DNA from: an uncultured Balneolaceae bacterium
GTDB lineage: Bacteria; Bacteroidota; Rhodothermia; Balneolales; Balneolaceae
Direction: 5' to 3'
Assembly (NCBI GenBank): GCA_938003885.1
Contig: CALKWT010000185.1
Span: 13,533-77,532, forward strand
Length of the DNA stretch: 64,000 bases
The notes under the pieces were generated by a model. That model worked only from the letters and a program-made list of their open reading frames with translations, was not told the origin of the DNA and did no database searches. Of the stretch, positions 1 to 7,628 are shown one piece after another. Every line of letters begins with the position of its first letter. Within the stretch, counting starts at the first letter, position 1. A program made the translations under genes and the position numbers.

Positions 1-375
1 CCGTTGCCGCATCCCCAGCATGAGAGGGAAGGCCATGGCTCGTTGATATTTGTTGGGAATCACTTGCTGCCCCCAGAAAAAGTCGGTAAAGGTCTGCTCG
101 CTTGCATCCCTGAGTCCTGTGATTCGCAGTGAGGCTGTTAGTTCGGTCTGCCTGGCCACAACCTTACGGTATTCACCTCCAACGCCGAACCCAAAATTAT
201 TCATCACAAAGCCGAAACCAAATCCTGTTCCGTAATGTTCATTAAGCAGCGATACCGTCCGGGTGGTCCGAAGGACTTCCGGTTCCTGAACCTGTGCATC
301 TGCTGATTCGGCAAACGGCAGAAAATTTAGCATCAGAAGCGCAGCAGCAGCGAGAAAAGTTCTTAATGGGGCCAT
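1..375 (-). CDS. Outer-membrane-type exported protein, C-terminus beyond the window (partial)
   Basis: The reverse strand is open from an ATG at 375 to the window edge, giving about 125 residues of an unfinished protein. The N-terminus (MAPLRTFLAAAALLML...) has a basic start, a hydrophobic core and an A-D-A-Q end, so it reads as a signal peptide. The mature part is rich in Gly and aromatic residues in an alternating pattern (GTGFGFGFVMNNFGFGVGGE), which suggests beta-strands of an outer-membrane barrel. An in-frame ATG at 429 would add 18 polar residues ahead of the signal peptide and is less likely. The gene diverges from the one at 577. Family not recognised; function unknown. Confidence 0.6.
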   Translation of the reverse strand, partial: MAPLRTFLAAAALLMLNFLPFAESADAQVQEPEVLRTTRTVSLLNEHYGTGFGFGFVMNNFGFGVGGEYRKVVARQTELTASLRITGLRDASEQTFTDFFWGQQVIPNKYQRAMAFPLMLGMRQR

Positions 376-576
376 AGAGTGAGGACGCTTTACAGTTTCT
401 TTAATAAACGTGACGTTATTTGGTTCCATTGCATACGTAATAATAATAAATAGGAAGGTCTTACAAGAAATATGCTTCTCTTTTGACCATATATTTGATT
501 ATTGTTTCAAATTGGCTTTTATTCAGGAAAATTTATCAAATTATCGGAATACCTCAATCAACAGGGTTTATGAATT

Positions 577-966
577 ATGAGTACTGTAAATAAATATATG
601 GTCTACGGACCAGTAAACACACTCCGAAGATTACCCGAAAAACTCTTTGAGCAATTTGAGCCAAAGTATCTATATAAATATGAGGCATCTGAGTCAGGAG
701 ATCAGATCTACGTGGCTGTATTCGAACAGTATGAAAAACAAATCAATGCGACGAGTACGCTGACTTGCGTCATGGAATGTACAAATACTTATAATCGGGT
801 AGAAATGAAAAAGTCGGGAGGAAGGATGGGATTCAGGGGGAGTTCCCTCTCTGAAGAGCGAAGTATCGATGCGGGTGTAATTGATTTTATTATGGATTAT
901 TCCAAACGTTTTGGCCTTTCCCTCCAGGAAGAACAGGATCAGGAGCCCGAAGAGAGTGAAGATTAA
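577..966 (+). CDS. Conserved-looking hypothetical protein, 129 aa
   Basis: This soluble protein of 129 residues has no signal peptide and no membrane segment. It starts MSTVNKYMVYG and ends in a very acidic tail (QEEQDQEPEESED). A mixed hydrophobic and charged middle with a Gly-rich stretch near residue 85 (GGRMGFRGSS) suggests a small folded domain. I do not recognise the family. Its stop TAA is followed directly by the ATG of a 16-codon mini-ORF that leads into prmC, so it is probably the first gene of a prmC transcript just upstream of the probable origin. Confidence 0.65.
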   Translation: MSTVNKYMVYGPVNTLRRLPEKLFEQFEPKYLYKYEASESGDQIYVAVFEQYEKQINATSTLTCVMECTNTYNRVEMKKSGGRMGFRGSSLSEERSIDAGVIDFIMDYSKRFGLSLQEEQDQEPEESED

Positions 967-1013
967 ATGCAACTTTGGAAGGATGAGAAGAATTTTTCAA
1001 GAGACCACGATTT

Positions 1014-1877
1014 GTGAGCAGTGAAACCAAGGTCTGGACCGTTCTGGCCATGCTGGAATGGGCGACAGAATACTTTAAAGAGAGAAATATACCAGAGCCC
1101 CGATTGAGTATCGAGTGGATTCTGGCGGAGGTATTGTCTGTCAGGCGGCTCGATCTTTACATGCAGTTTGACCGTCCGCTGAGCCAGGAAGAGCTGGACA
1201 GACTCCGCCCGCTGGTTAAGCGAAGGGCGATGAATGAACCCGTTCAATATATCATTGGAAAGACGGAGTTTCACTCTGCAGAAATCCTTGTTAACCGATC
1301 GGTGCTCATTCCAAGAGTTGAAACTGAACAGCTGGTGGATACTCTCCTTAAGGATTCCGCCTTTCCTGCCGGGGTGCCTTTGAAGTTAATTGATATAGGA
1401 ACAGGGAGTGGCTGTATTCCCATTGCTGTTAAACTGAACAGGCCACTCTGGAGCTGCAGCGGTGTGGATATATCCGCAGACGCCCTCGGGGTAGCCCGTA
1501 AAAATGCACTTCATAATCAAACTGACATCCAATTTGTGCAGGCAGACTTTGAAAAGTGGGAGGATGAACCCTTCTTTCATCAGAAGTGGGACATTGTGAT
1601 TTCCAATCCGCCCTATATTACATTTGAAGAGGAATCCGAAATGCACTCGCAGGTAAAAGAGTACGAACCGGGAGATGCACTGTTTCATGAGAATCCTCTT
1701 GAATTTTATGAAAAACTGATCGATTTCGCTTCTGCTTCATCCGCCGCACTTTTCTTGGAGTGCAATGATAAGACAGCTGCCAGAGTAGAAAAACTGACTG
1801 TTCGAAAATTTCCAAAAGTTAGTCTCCACAACGATCTGGATGGGAATCCCAGATTTGTCCTTGCAAAGCCTGATTAA
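1014..1877 (+). CDS. prmC: Peptide chain release factor N5-glutamine methyltransferase
   Basis: PrmC methylates the Gln of the GGQ loop of release factors RF1/RF2 with S-adenosylmethionine, in the cytoplasm. The 287-residue length is normal. A helical N-terminal substrate-binding domain (about 1-90) precedes a Rossmann methyltransferase domain with the SAM loop DIGTGSGCI (about 125) and the diagnostic NPPY motif in DIVISNPPYI. The start chosen is GTG at 1014 because it gives the full N-terminal helix; the next in-frame ATG at 1050 would trim it. A 16-codon ORF (967-1017) begins right after the previous stop and its TGA overlaps this GTG by four bases, which could couple translation. No strong Shine-Dalgarno is present. 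Confidence 0.93.
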   Translation: MSSETKVWTVLAMLEWATEYFKERNIPEPRLSIEWILAEVLSVRRLDLYMQFDRPLSQEELDRLRPLVKRRAMNEPVQYIIGKTEFHSAEILVNRSVLIPRVETEQLVDTLLKDSAFPAGVPLKLIDIGTGSGCIPIAVKLNRPLWSCSGVDISADALGVARKNALHNQTDIQFVQADFEKWEDEPFFHQKWDIVISNPPYITFEEESEMHSQVKEYEPGDALFHENPLEFYEKLIDFASASSAALFLECNDKTAARVEKLTVRKFPKVSLHNDLDGNPRFVLAKPD

Positions 1878-1949
1878 CGACTCCCTCCGGGGTCATCCGG
1901 GCATCTAAAGAGAGCTTCTCCGGTTAAAAATGGATGTGCGATTTTAAAA

Positions 1950-1958
1950 TGTGGATAA
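1950..1958 (-). promoter_or_regulatory. DnaA box 1 (TTATCCACA on the minus strand)
   Basis: This is an exact match to the consensus 9-mer DnaA-ATP/ADP binding site, read as TGTGGATAA on the plus strand. A one-mismatch copy (TGTGGAAAA) follows two bases later at 1961-1969, forming a tight tandem. Confidence 0.8.
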
Positions 1959-2111
1959 CTTGTGGAAAAGTATTTTTGATTAGTTTCTCTCCTTCGGTAC
2001 AATATGAAAAAACAGCTGTAGTTGAAGCTGACGCTGTCAAGTGAAATGTTATGAATTCTCAGGTAAAATATTAACTATATGGGTACCATGGAGTTAGTAT
2101 GTTGATGCCAA

Positions 2112-2120
2112 TGTGGATAA
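2112..2120 (-). promoter_or_regulatory. DnaA box 2 (TTATCCACA on the minus strand)
   Basis: This is an exact consensus DnaA box in the same orientation as the other two. It lies at the edge of the AT-rich stretch, about 150 bp before the dnaA start. Confidence 0.8.
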
Positions 2121-2208
2121 CTTTGTGTGTTTATAAAATTATTAGTTTGATTTGCGTGCTGGAAATTCTCATTTTGGTTCTCACATAAATTAGATGTCAC
2201 TATTGACG

Positions 2209-2217
2209 TGTGGATAA
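2209..2217 (-). promoter_or_regulatory. DnaA box 3 (TTATCCACA on the minus strand)
   Basis: This is an exact consensus DnaA box about 50 bp before the dnaA start codon. Its position would also suit autorepression of dnaA. Confidence 0.8.
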
Positions 2218-2251
2218 CTAAGAGAAGGATTGACATGGTAATCGCATTACT

Positions 2252-2257
2252 GGGAGG
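2252..2257 (+). promoter_or_regulatory. Strong Shine-Dalgarno that sets the TTG start of dnaA
   Basis: GGGAGG lies nine bases before a TTG codon at 2267 that opens the dnaA frame. It is one of the clearer ribosome binding sites in the window and supports the non-ATG start. Confidence 0.7.
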
Positions 2258-2266
2258 CATTAATCA

Positions 2267-3712
2267 TTGAAAACTTTAACTGCTGAATCAGCCTGGAATG
2301 AATGTCTGGAAGTCATTCAGGATAATATCAGCTATCAGAAATACAAATCTTGGTTTGAACCGATTCAGCCGGTCAGACTGGCAGATAACACATTGACTAT
2401 ACAGGTACCCAGCCAATTCTGGTATGAATGGCTCGAAGAGCATTACTATAATATGCTTCGGTCGACCATTGCCAAGGTTCTGGGAAAAGATGGTAAGTTA
2501 GAATACTCGGTTCTTGTAGAGCGCTCCGAACGATTGGAGGATAATCGATCGATCAGGCTTCCTCAGAAGCCTATGCCGCCACAGAAACCACAGGAGATGA
2601 ATACGTTTACAGAGTACCATCCGGGGAAAATTGAAAATCCGTTTATCATTCCGGGAATTCGAAAGACGAATATAGACTCGAATCTCAACTCCAATTACGT
2701 TTTTGAGCGGTACATAGAAGGGGATTGCAACAGATTGGCACGTTCCGCTGCGATGGCTATCGCAGATAATCCGGGGAACAACTCTTTTAATCCCCTTTTT
2801 GTATATGGTGGAACAGGCCTGGGGAAAACACACTTGATCCAGAGTATCGGAAATCGGGTAAAGCAGCAGTTTGAGGACGAACTGGCTGTTCTCTACGTCT
2901 CCTCGGAGAGCTTTACCAATGAGTTTGTTCAGGCGATCCGAAACAACCGCGCAAGTGAGTTTTCTGTTTTCTACAAAAATATCGATGTGCTCATTGTGGA
3001 TGACATTCAATTTTTTAGCGGAAAAGAGAAAACCCAGGAAGAGTTCTTTCACATCTTCAATGCCCTGCATCAGGATGGCAAGCAGATCATATTAAGCAGT
3101 GACCGTCCGCCGAAGGATATTCCAGACATAGAGGAGCGCCTGATCTCCAGATTCGGCTGGGGATTAAGTGCGGATCTGCAAATTCCTGAATTCGAAACCC
3201 GTTACGCCATTCTGGAAAGGAAAGCGAATGATAACGGTATCGCGCTGGACCCTGAAATTATCGAGTTCATCGCCTATAATTTTAAATCAAACGTCCGGGA
3301 TCTGGAAGGTGCTATCATCAAACTTCTGGCTACTGCCTCATTGAAGCATGTGGATGAGATCGACCTGCCGATGGCTAAGAAAGCGTTGAAGGATATGGTG
3401 AAGAGTTCCAATACTCAAATCTCCATTGAATTCATTCAGAATTATGTCTCTGATTATTTCGGGATAGATACCAATAAGGTACGTGAGAAAACACGCAAGC
3501 AGGAGATCGTGGAAGCGCGTCAGATTGCGATGTTTCTGGCAAAGAAGTATACCAAATCGAGCCTGAAGACCATCGGGCTTCAGTTTGGAGGCAGAGACCA
3601 CTCTACCGTAATACATGCGATTTCAACGGTAGAAGAGCGGATCGCAACTAGCCCGAAACATAAAAGGATGGTGAAGGAACTGGAACAGAAAATAGAAGTG
3701 GCAACTTTATAG
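2267..3712 (+). CDS. dnaA: Chromosomal replication initiator protein DnaA
   Basis: DnaA binds the 9-mer boxes, oligomerises with ATP and opens the origin. The 481 residues show the four usual parts: N-terminal domain I (1 to about 85, WNECLEVIQDNISYQKYKSWF), a linker, an AAA+ ATPase with Walker A GGTGLGKTH from residue 181 and Walker B VDDIQFF, and the C-terminal box-binding helix-turn-helix with the signature GGRDHSTVIHAI. The start is TTG at 2267, supported by GGGAGG nine bases upstream and by the expected domain I sequence (MKTLTAESAWNECLEVI). The upstream gap carries its own binding sites. A clear rho-independent terminator follows. Confidence 0.98.
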   Translation: MKTLTAESAWNECLEVIQDNISYQKYKSWFEPIQPVRLADNTLTIQVPSQFWYEWLEEHYYNMLRSTIAKVLGKDGKLEYSVLVERSERLEDNRSIRLPQKPMPPQKPQEMNTFTEYHPGKIENPFIIPGIRKTNIDSNLNSNYVFERYIEGDCNRLARSAAMAIADNPGNNSFNPLFVYGGTGLGKTHLIQSIGNRVKQQFEDELAVLYVSSESFTNEFVQAIRNNRASEFSVFYKNIDVLIVDDIQFFSGKEKTQEEFFHIFNALHQDGKQIILSSDRPPKDIPDIEERLISRFGWGLSADLQIPEFETRYAILERKANDNGIALDPEIIEFIAYNFKSNVRDLEGAIIKLLATASLKHVDEIDLPMAKKALKDMVKSSNTQISIEFIQNYVSDYFGIDTNKVREKTRKQEIVEARQIAMFLAKKYTKSSLKTIGLQFGGRDHSTVIHAISTVEERIATSPKHKRMVKELEQKIEVATL

Positions 3713-3740
3713 ACGAAATCTTTACAATTCAATTGCACCG

Positions 3741-3768
3741 GGCCTTGCATCATTGCAAGGCCTTTTTT
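3741..3768 (+). terminator. Rho-independent terminator of dnaA
   Basis: A perfect 9-bp stem (GGCCTTGCA with TGCAAGGCC, 3741-3749 and 3754-3762) with a four-base loop is followed by six T residues. It lies 29 bp after the dnaA stop. Confidence 0.9.
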
Positions 3769-3949
3769 ATATGAAAAATGGGCATCTTGGCAGATGCTTT
3801 TCGATGGAGAGGCGGAGTAGGGTACGATCTGTCAGAAAGAGAACAAGTCAGCACTGTTACAACTTTGTAAGCAGACATCTGAATAGGGGTTTTAGATTCG
3901 TATCTGGCACCAGATCTCCTTATTTTTCACGTAAATTAAAACGAATCCC

Positions 3950-4315
3950 GTGGATAGAATAACAATCAAATCACTCACTTTTAAAGCCCGGCACGGCTAT
4001 TATGAAGAAGAACGGGTCGAGGGAAATTGGTTTGAAGTGGACCTTATTGCACATGGTAATTTTAAAAAAGCAATTGACGAAAATGATCTCAACAAGACAT
4101 TTAACTATGAGACAGCTACCAGCATAGTAGCAGAGATTATGGAGGGGCCTGCAGAAAAACTCATCGAAACTCTCTGCAGTAAAATTGGAAACAGATTGAT
4201 GGAAAAAGAGCCTGCCATCTGTCTTCTGGAAGTGGTAGTGCGCAAGCTCTCACCTCCGATACAGGTTAAATCGGAATACGCAGAAATCAGTATGAAATGG
4301 AGCAGGCGATTATAG
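3950..4315 (+). CDS. folB: Dihydroneopterin aldolase
   Basis: FolB splits 7,8-dihydroneopterin to 6-hydroxymethyl-7,8-dihydropterin and glycolaldehyde in folate synthesis. The 121-residue length and the start DRITIKSLTFKARHGYYEEE, with the conserved HGYYEEE-type segment, are typical; so are NYETATSIV and the C-terminal VVVRKLSPP. The start is GTG at 3950. The last 19 bases overlap folK, which carries out the next step, so the two are translated together. Confidence 0.93.
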   Translation: MDRITIKSLTFKARHGYYEEERVEGNWFEVDLIAHGNFKKAIDENDLNKTFNYETATSIVAEIMEGPAEKLIETLCSKIGNRLMEKEPAICLLEVVVRKLSPPIQVKSEYAEISMKWSRRL

Positions 4316-4785
4316 CCATTGGCAGCAACCTGGGAGACAGGCTGGGGATGATCCGAAAGGCAGCCGACTTTCTGGAACGTATATCTGTTGAAAAGATAAG
4401 AAAGTCATCGATCTGGGAAAGCGAACCGTTGGGCCCTGCCCGGTATAAATTTTTAAATTGCGCTGCCCTTATGACAACCGAATGGACGCCTGAGGAGCTG
4501 CTTCACAGGCTGAAAAGCTTTGAGAAGGAGTGTGGTCGCGACCCCGGTGCCGACAGATGGGCGCCCCGAATTCTGGATCTGGACATCATTCGTTTTGGAG
4601 AACAGATTGTGCAGACAGGAGATCTGATGATTCCCCACCCTGAATTTATGAACCGATTGTTTGTGCTCCTGCCGGTTCAGGAAATATTCAACGGCTATAT
4701 CGACCCTTCTAAACCGATCTCCGGCGAAGAGTATATTCTAAATGCTCCCGCCATGGGAATCAACAAAACGGACCTGAAATGGTAA
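4297..4785 (+). CDS. folK: 2-amino-4-hydroxy-6-hydroxymethyldihydropteridine diphosphokinase
   Basis: FolK (HPPK) transfers pyrophosphate from ATP to 6-hydroxymethyl-7,8-dihydropterin, making the substrate of dihydropteroate synthase. The 162 residues carry the N-terminal IAIGSNLGDRLG and the active-site segment DRWAPRILDLDIIRFG, which matches the usual RWxPRxLDLDIL pattern and supplies the Mg-binding aspartates. Its ATG lies inside the end of folB (19-base overlap). folP is not in this window. Confidence 0.95.
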   Translation: MEQAIIAIGSNLGDRLGMIRKAADFLERISVEKIRKSSIWESEPLGPARYKFLNCAALMTTEWTPEELLHRLKSFEKECGRDPGADRWAPRILDLDIIRFGEQIVQTGDLMIPHPEFMNRLFVLLPVQEIFNGYIDPSKPISGEEYILNAPAMGINKTDLKW

Positions 4786-4824
4786 AGCAGAATTAGAACC
4801 TCTCACCTGAAAGTAGGAAATTGA

Positions 4825-5469
4825 ATGAGAAATAAACTAAACTTTATTGCTATTGAAGGTGTTACCGGGGCAGGTAAAACCACCCTGGCAAAACTGCTTG
4901 TAGAGAGAAATGGCGGTAAACTCGTTCTGGAAGAGTATGAAGAGAACCCATTTCTTCCCAGATTCTACGAAGACAGAAAGAGGTATGCTTTCCAGACACA
5001 GCTTGCATTTTTAGCAAGCCGATTTAAACAGCAGCAAACTATCCTGGAGCCGGAGCTGTTTGATGAAGGGATCATATCTGATTATATTTTTGAGAAAGAC
5101 AGGATCTTTGCCAGAATTAATCTGGATGAGGATGAGATGGCTCTTTATGACAACATATTCGGTATCATGGCAGGAATATCTGCAAAACCGGATCTGGTTG
5201 TCTATCTCCAGAGCAACGTACCCAGGTTATTGAAAAATATAAAAAAGCGCGGGCGGGATTATGAGAAACAGATATCCCCCGACTATCTGCAAGAGCTCTG
5301 CGATGCCTACAACCAATTTTTTTACCACTATAACCGAACACCTTTGATGATCATTAATACCGTTGAAGCAGATTTCAAGAATAATCCTGAACAACTGGCG
5401 TATATTGAAGAACAAATATTCAATCAGCCTATAAGAAGTAAAACACACATTACTATTACTCCAATCTAA
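4825..5469 (+). CDS. Deoxynucleoside kinase (dNK/dGK family)
   Basis: This 214-residue P-loop kinase probably phosphorylates a deoxynucleoside for nucleotide salvage. Walker A is GVTGAGKTTLAK (about 13-24), followed by an early EEYEENPFLPRFYEDRKRYA segment that corresponds to the Glu/substrate-binding region of deoxyguanosine/deoxyadenosine kinases. The lid region is KRGRDYEKQI. Which base is preferred cannot be told from sequence. It follows folK by 39 bp, and its stop overlaps the next ATG by one base (TAATG), so it is likely part of one transcript with folB-folK. Confidence 0.85.
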   Translation: MRNKLNFIAIEGVTGAGKTTLAKLLVERNGGKLVLEEYEENPFLPRFYEDRKRYAFQTQLAFLASRFKQQQTILEPELFDEGIISDYIFEKDRIFARINLDEDEMALYDNIFGIMAGISAKPDLVVYLQSNVPRLLKNIKKRGRDYEKQISPDYLQELCDAYNQFFYHYNRTPLMIINTVEADFKNNPEQLAYIEEQIFNQPIRSKTHITITPI

Positions 5470-5702
5470 TGGTCCGATTTTTAGCACTCATCCTGGTATT
5501 TTACGTCATCCTTCTATTGTTAAGAGGGCCGAGAAGAAGAGCGCGCCGGAGGCCTGCCTTCCGGGTCCGGTTCGGCAACCGGACGGACCCCCGGGATACC
5601 GGAACCCGCGGAATGCAACGGAAAAAAAGGTTGGATGAAATCGAAGATGCCGAGTTCGAGGATATCACTGATCTGGAACAAGAAACAAAAGGGAAAAGCT
5701 GA
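5469..5702 (+). CDS. Small membrane protein, DUF4834-like
   Basis: The 77-residue protein has one N-terminal membrane helix (about 3-19, FLALILVFYVILLLL), a strongly basic stretch right after it (RGPRRRARRRP) and an acidic end with DEIEDAEFEDITD. This plan resembles the DUF4834 small proteins of Bacteroidetes; the match is from memory of the pattern and is tentative. The charge rule puts the basic tail in the cytoplasm. It overlaps the kinase stop by one base and the next gene starts one base after its stop. Confidence 0.7.
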   Translation: MVRFLALILVFYVILLLLRGPRRRARRRPAFRVRFGNRTDPRDTGTRGMQRKKRLDEIEDAEFEDITDLEQETKGKS

Positions 5703-5703
5703 T

Positions 5704-6243
5704 ATGAGTTTTGAAGAAAAACACAAAGAAGGATATGAACTCCTCCACGAAAAGGACCTGGACAAAAGTCTGGATATAGCCAGACGGTTACAGAAAATGC
5801 GGCCTGAAGCACCTGAAGGCTTTATTCTTGAAGCAGAAATAATGCAAAGGTTAAATCAGTGGGATGCAAGTATTAAACTGCTGAATGACGCCATAGAGCT
5901 GGATCCTGAATCGGGCCGTCTGTTTAATCTGAGAGGCTACGCCAATCTGAATAAAGATGATGCGGAAAAAGCAAAAGAAGATTTTGATAAGGCCATAGAG
6001 CTGGATGATCTGCCTTCTGCACACCGAAACCTGGTCCTTTACATGTTGATGGCTGGAGAAGGGCAAGAGGGGATCAATTACCTTCTCAATCGGATACGTA
6101 AGGATCCGCATGATGTAGAAAACTGGATTTTGATGGGAGATCTGATGAAGAAAGGTGGCCACGATGCAAAAGCCAGAACCTATTACGAACAAGCGTTGAA
6201 GATGGATCCGGATAACGACTACGTGAAAGAGCTTCTTAAGTAA
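5704..6243 (+). CDS. Tetratricopeptide repeat protein
   Basis: The 179-residue soluble protein consists of TPR-type helix pairs from about residue 10 to the end. Repeats with the usual pattern are visible (ASIKLLNDAIELDPESGRLF, AKEDFDKAIELDDLPSAHRN, ARTYYEQALKMDPDNDYV). Such proteins are scaffolds; no partner is evident. The frame is open upstream to an ATG at 5635, but that would overlap the previous gene by 68 bases, while ATG 5704 starts one base after its stop. It closes the folB-folK-kinase run. Confidence 0.85.
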   Translation: MSFEEKHKEGYELLHEKDLDKSLDIARRLQKMRPEAPEGFILEAEIMQRLNQWDASIKLLNDAIELDPESGRLFNLRGYANLNKDDAEKAKEDFDKAIELDDLPSAHRNLVLYMLMAGEGQEGINYLLNRIRKDPHDVENWILMGDLMKKGGHDAKARTYYEQALKMDPDNDYVKELLK

Positions 6244-6568
6244 GTTCTGCAGAAAGGAACAGAACACAGGGTGGATCAATTAAAAAAGAATACGGGATGA
6301 TAAAGAGGGCCGCCTGATTCTCTTTTCTCTTATTTCCTGCCGAGTGTAGGTGAAACAAGACTCTTTCAATAGCAATGAAGTCGAAGTAGTCCCTTTCGCA
6401 CATTCATTTCATGGGTTGGATAAACATCGCGAAAATGACGATCCGGTCGGATGAACGTTGAAACCCAGAGGTGATGGGATGCGGACATGCACTGAGCTCT
6501 TTCTTGCTACTATCGCCAAAGTAATGTTGGGCCCATCGTAAACACAGCTTTGCTTTCAGTACTATGGG
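6244..6568. other. Intergenic stretch, nothing recognised
   Basis: This 325-bp gap separates convergent genes, the TPR protein and the OmpA lipoprotein. I see no ORF with coding character, no tRNA and no hairpin with a T tract. It could be decayed sequence. Confidence 0.5.
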
Positions 6569-7246
6569 CTACTGACTCTGACTGTTTTCGATTCGCTGAA
6601 CATAATTTTCGTTGGCAAACATGGCCACTTCAACACGTCTGTTCTCCTGTCTGCCCGCTTCTGTATCGTTATCTGCAATAGGTTCATAGAGACCCCTTCC
6701 CTCAATCTGAATTCTAGAGGATGCAACTCCCTGAGAAATGAGGAAGTTGGCTGCAGATTGTGCTCTTCTTTCACTCAGGCGGAGGTTATAATTTTCATCA
6801 CCGACCGAATCGGTATGTCCCACGATAAGCAGGTCGGTATCCTGATCCTCGTTCAGGATCTCAGCGAGTTTACGCAGATTCTGTCGGGCATTCGATTTCA
6901 GAGTGGCCGAATCAAAATCGAAAAGAAGGCCGCTGTCGAAACTTACCGCGATCCCTTCCTCCACGCGTTGGACAGTGACATCGTCCAGCTCATCGGCGAT
7001 TTCCTGTGCTTTTCGATCCATATTTCGTCCAATAATGGCCCCGGTGGCACCGCCAACCGCAGCCCCGGCGATCGCTCCGGCCGCTGTATTTCCTAATGTT
7101 TTACCTACCACGGCCCCGACAGCCGCACCGGCGCCACCGCCGATCACAGCTCCCTTGGAGGTTCTGTTCCAGTTGGAACAGGCTGACAGTAATAGTCCGG
7201 ACAAAAGGACTGCTATAGTGATATGGTGCATTCTCGATCTGAACAT
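6569..7246 (-). CDS. OmpA-family lipoprotein with glycine zipper
   Basis: This is a 225-residue outer-membrane lipoprotein that would tie the outer membrane to peptidoglycan. The signal peptide ends in a lipobox, LLLSACS, with the lipid-bearing Cys at residue 23. Residues about 31-80 are rich in Gly and Ala (AVIGGGAGAAVGAVVG), a glycine-zipper element. The C-terminal OmpA domain (about 105-215) contains LIVGHTDSVGDENYNLRLSE and the arginine-bearing ENRRVEVAM, the diaminopimelate-binding signature. The frame stays open 38 codons upstream, but ATG 7246 gives a proper signal peptide. It is divergent from the two-component genes. Confidence 0.9.
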   Translation of the reverse strand: MFRSRMHHITIAVLLSGLLLSACSNWNRTSKGAVIGGGAGAAVGAVVGKTLGNTAAGAIAGAAVGGATGAIIGRNMDRKAQEIADELDDVTVQRVEEGIAVSFDSGLLFDFDSATLKSNARQNLRKLAEILNEDQDTDLLIVGHTDSVGDENYNLRLSERRAQSAANFLISQGVASSRIQIEGRGLYEPIADNDTEAGRQENRRVEVAMFANENYVQRIENSQSQ

Positions 7247-7478
7247 AATAAGAATCTTAGTTTGTGAATATCTTTTGTAGTGGAATCTTACCTCTTTGGG
7301 CGTCGGATGTTTCTCGTTGCAAAGCATTTTGTGGGGGTCTCCGTTAGAAGGTGATCCCATTTCTTATTATTTTCCAGTACGTTCTGCGGAAATAGATCAT
7401 AGATAATGAAACGTTGATAGACTGGTCTGTTTTTTTTGAATAGCGAGGAGGGTGGAAGTAAGGGGTGGGCTCAACAGG
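7247..7478. other. Divergent intergenic region
   Basis: This is the upstream region shared by the OmpA lipoprotein (leftward) and the two-component system (rightward). There is a run of eight T at about 7430-7437 and an AGGAGG at 7446-7451. I could not assign a promoter with confidence. Confidence 0.4.
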
Positions 7479-7628
7479 ATGCAACCTGCTTCCAATCCTC
7501 AGGCCCAGATCTTATTGGAAGGCTTGTCCAGGTTGAATAGAACTGCAGAGGTTGAAGCCAGTCAGGCCGCCGCTACTGAAAGAAGTGCAGGAATATTAAC
7601 GGCATTCTTTTATGGAAATGGCATATGA
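7479..7628 (+). CDS. Candidate small ORF (49 codons) coupled to the response regulator
   Basis: An ATG at 7479 opens a 49-codon frame reading MQPASNPQAQILLEGLSRLN and onward, ending ...FFYGNGI. Its TGA (7626-7628) overlaps the response-regulator ATG by four bases (ATGA), the arrangement used for translational coupling. The frame can be extended to a GTG at 7452, right behind AGGAGG. The middle is amphipathic (AEVEASQAAATERSAGIL) and looks coding. The family is unknown and it may be chance; the overlap and composition are the only support. Confidence 0.35.
   Translation: MQPASNPQAQILLEGLSRLNRTAEVEASQAAATERSAGILTAFFYGNGI

Larger units (their letters stand above)
1878..2266. other. oriC: Probable chromosomal replication origin (oriC) upstream of dnaA
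   Basis: This 389-bp gap between prmC and dnaA contains no credible gene. It holds three perfect 9-mer DnaA boxes in one orientation (1950-1958, 2112-2120, 2209-2217) and a near match TGTGGAAAA at 1961-1969. An AT-rich stretch lies at about 2060-2160, between and beside the boxes, and could be the unwinding element. Seen: box clustering, AT-richness and adjacency to dnaA. Inference: this is the origin; a dnaA autoregulatory region alone would look similar, although three perfect boxes is rich for a promoter. Confidence 0.78.

Noticed and set aside
490..497. TATATTTG as a Bacteroidetes-type -7 element (TAnnTTTG) before the 129-aa gene
   Set aside because: The matching -33 TTTG is missing at the expected distance, so it is not called as a promoter.
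2230..2235. TTGACA before dnaA as a -35 box
   Set aside because: No acceptable -10 sequence lies 16-18 bases downstream, where the Shine-Dalgarno is found instead.
3753..3962. 69-codon plus-strand ORF between dnaA and folB
   Set aside because: It begins inside the dnaA terminator hairpin and encodes an Arg-rich sequence without coding character.
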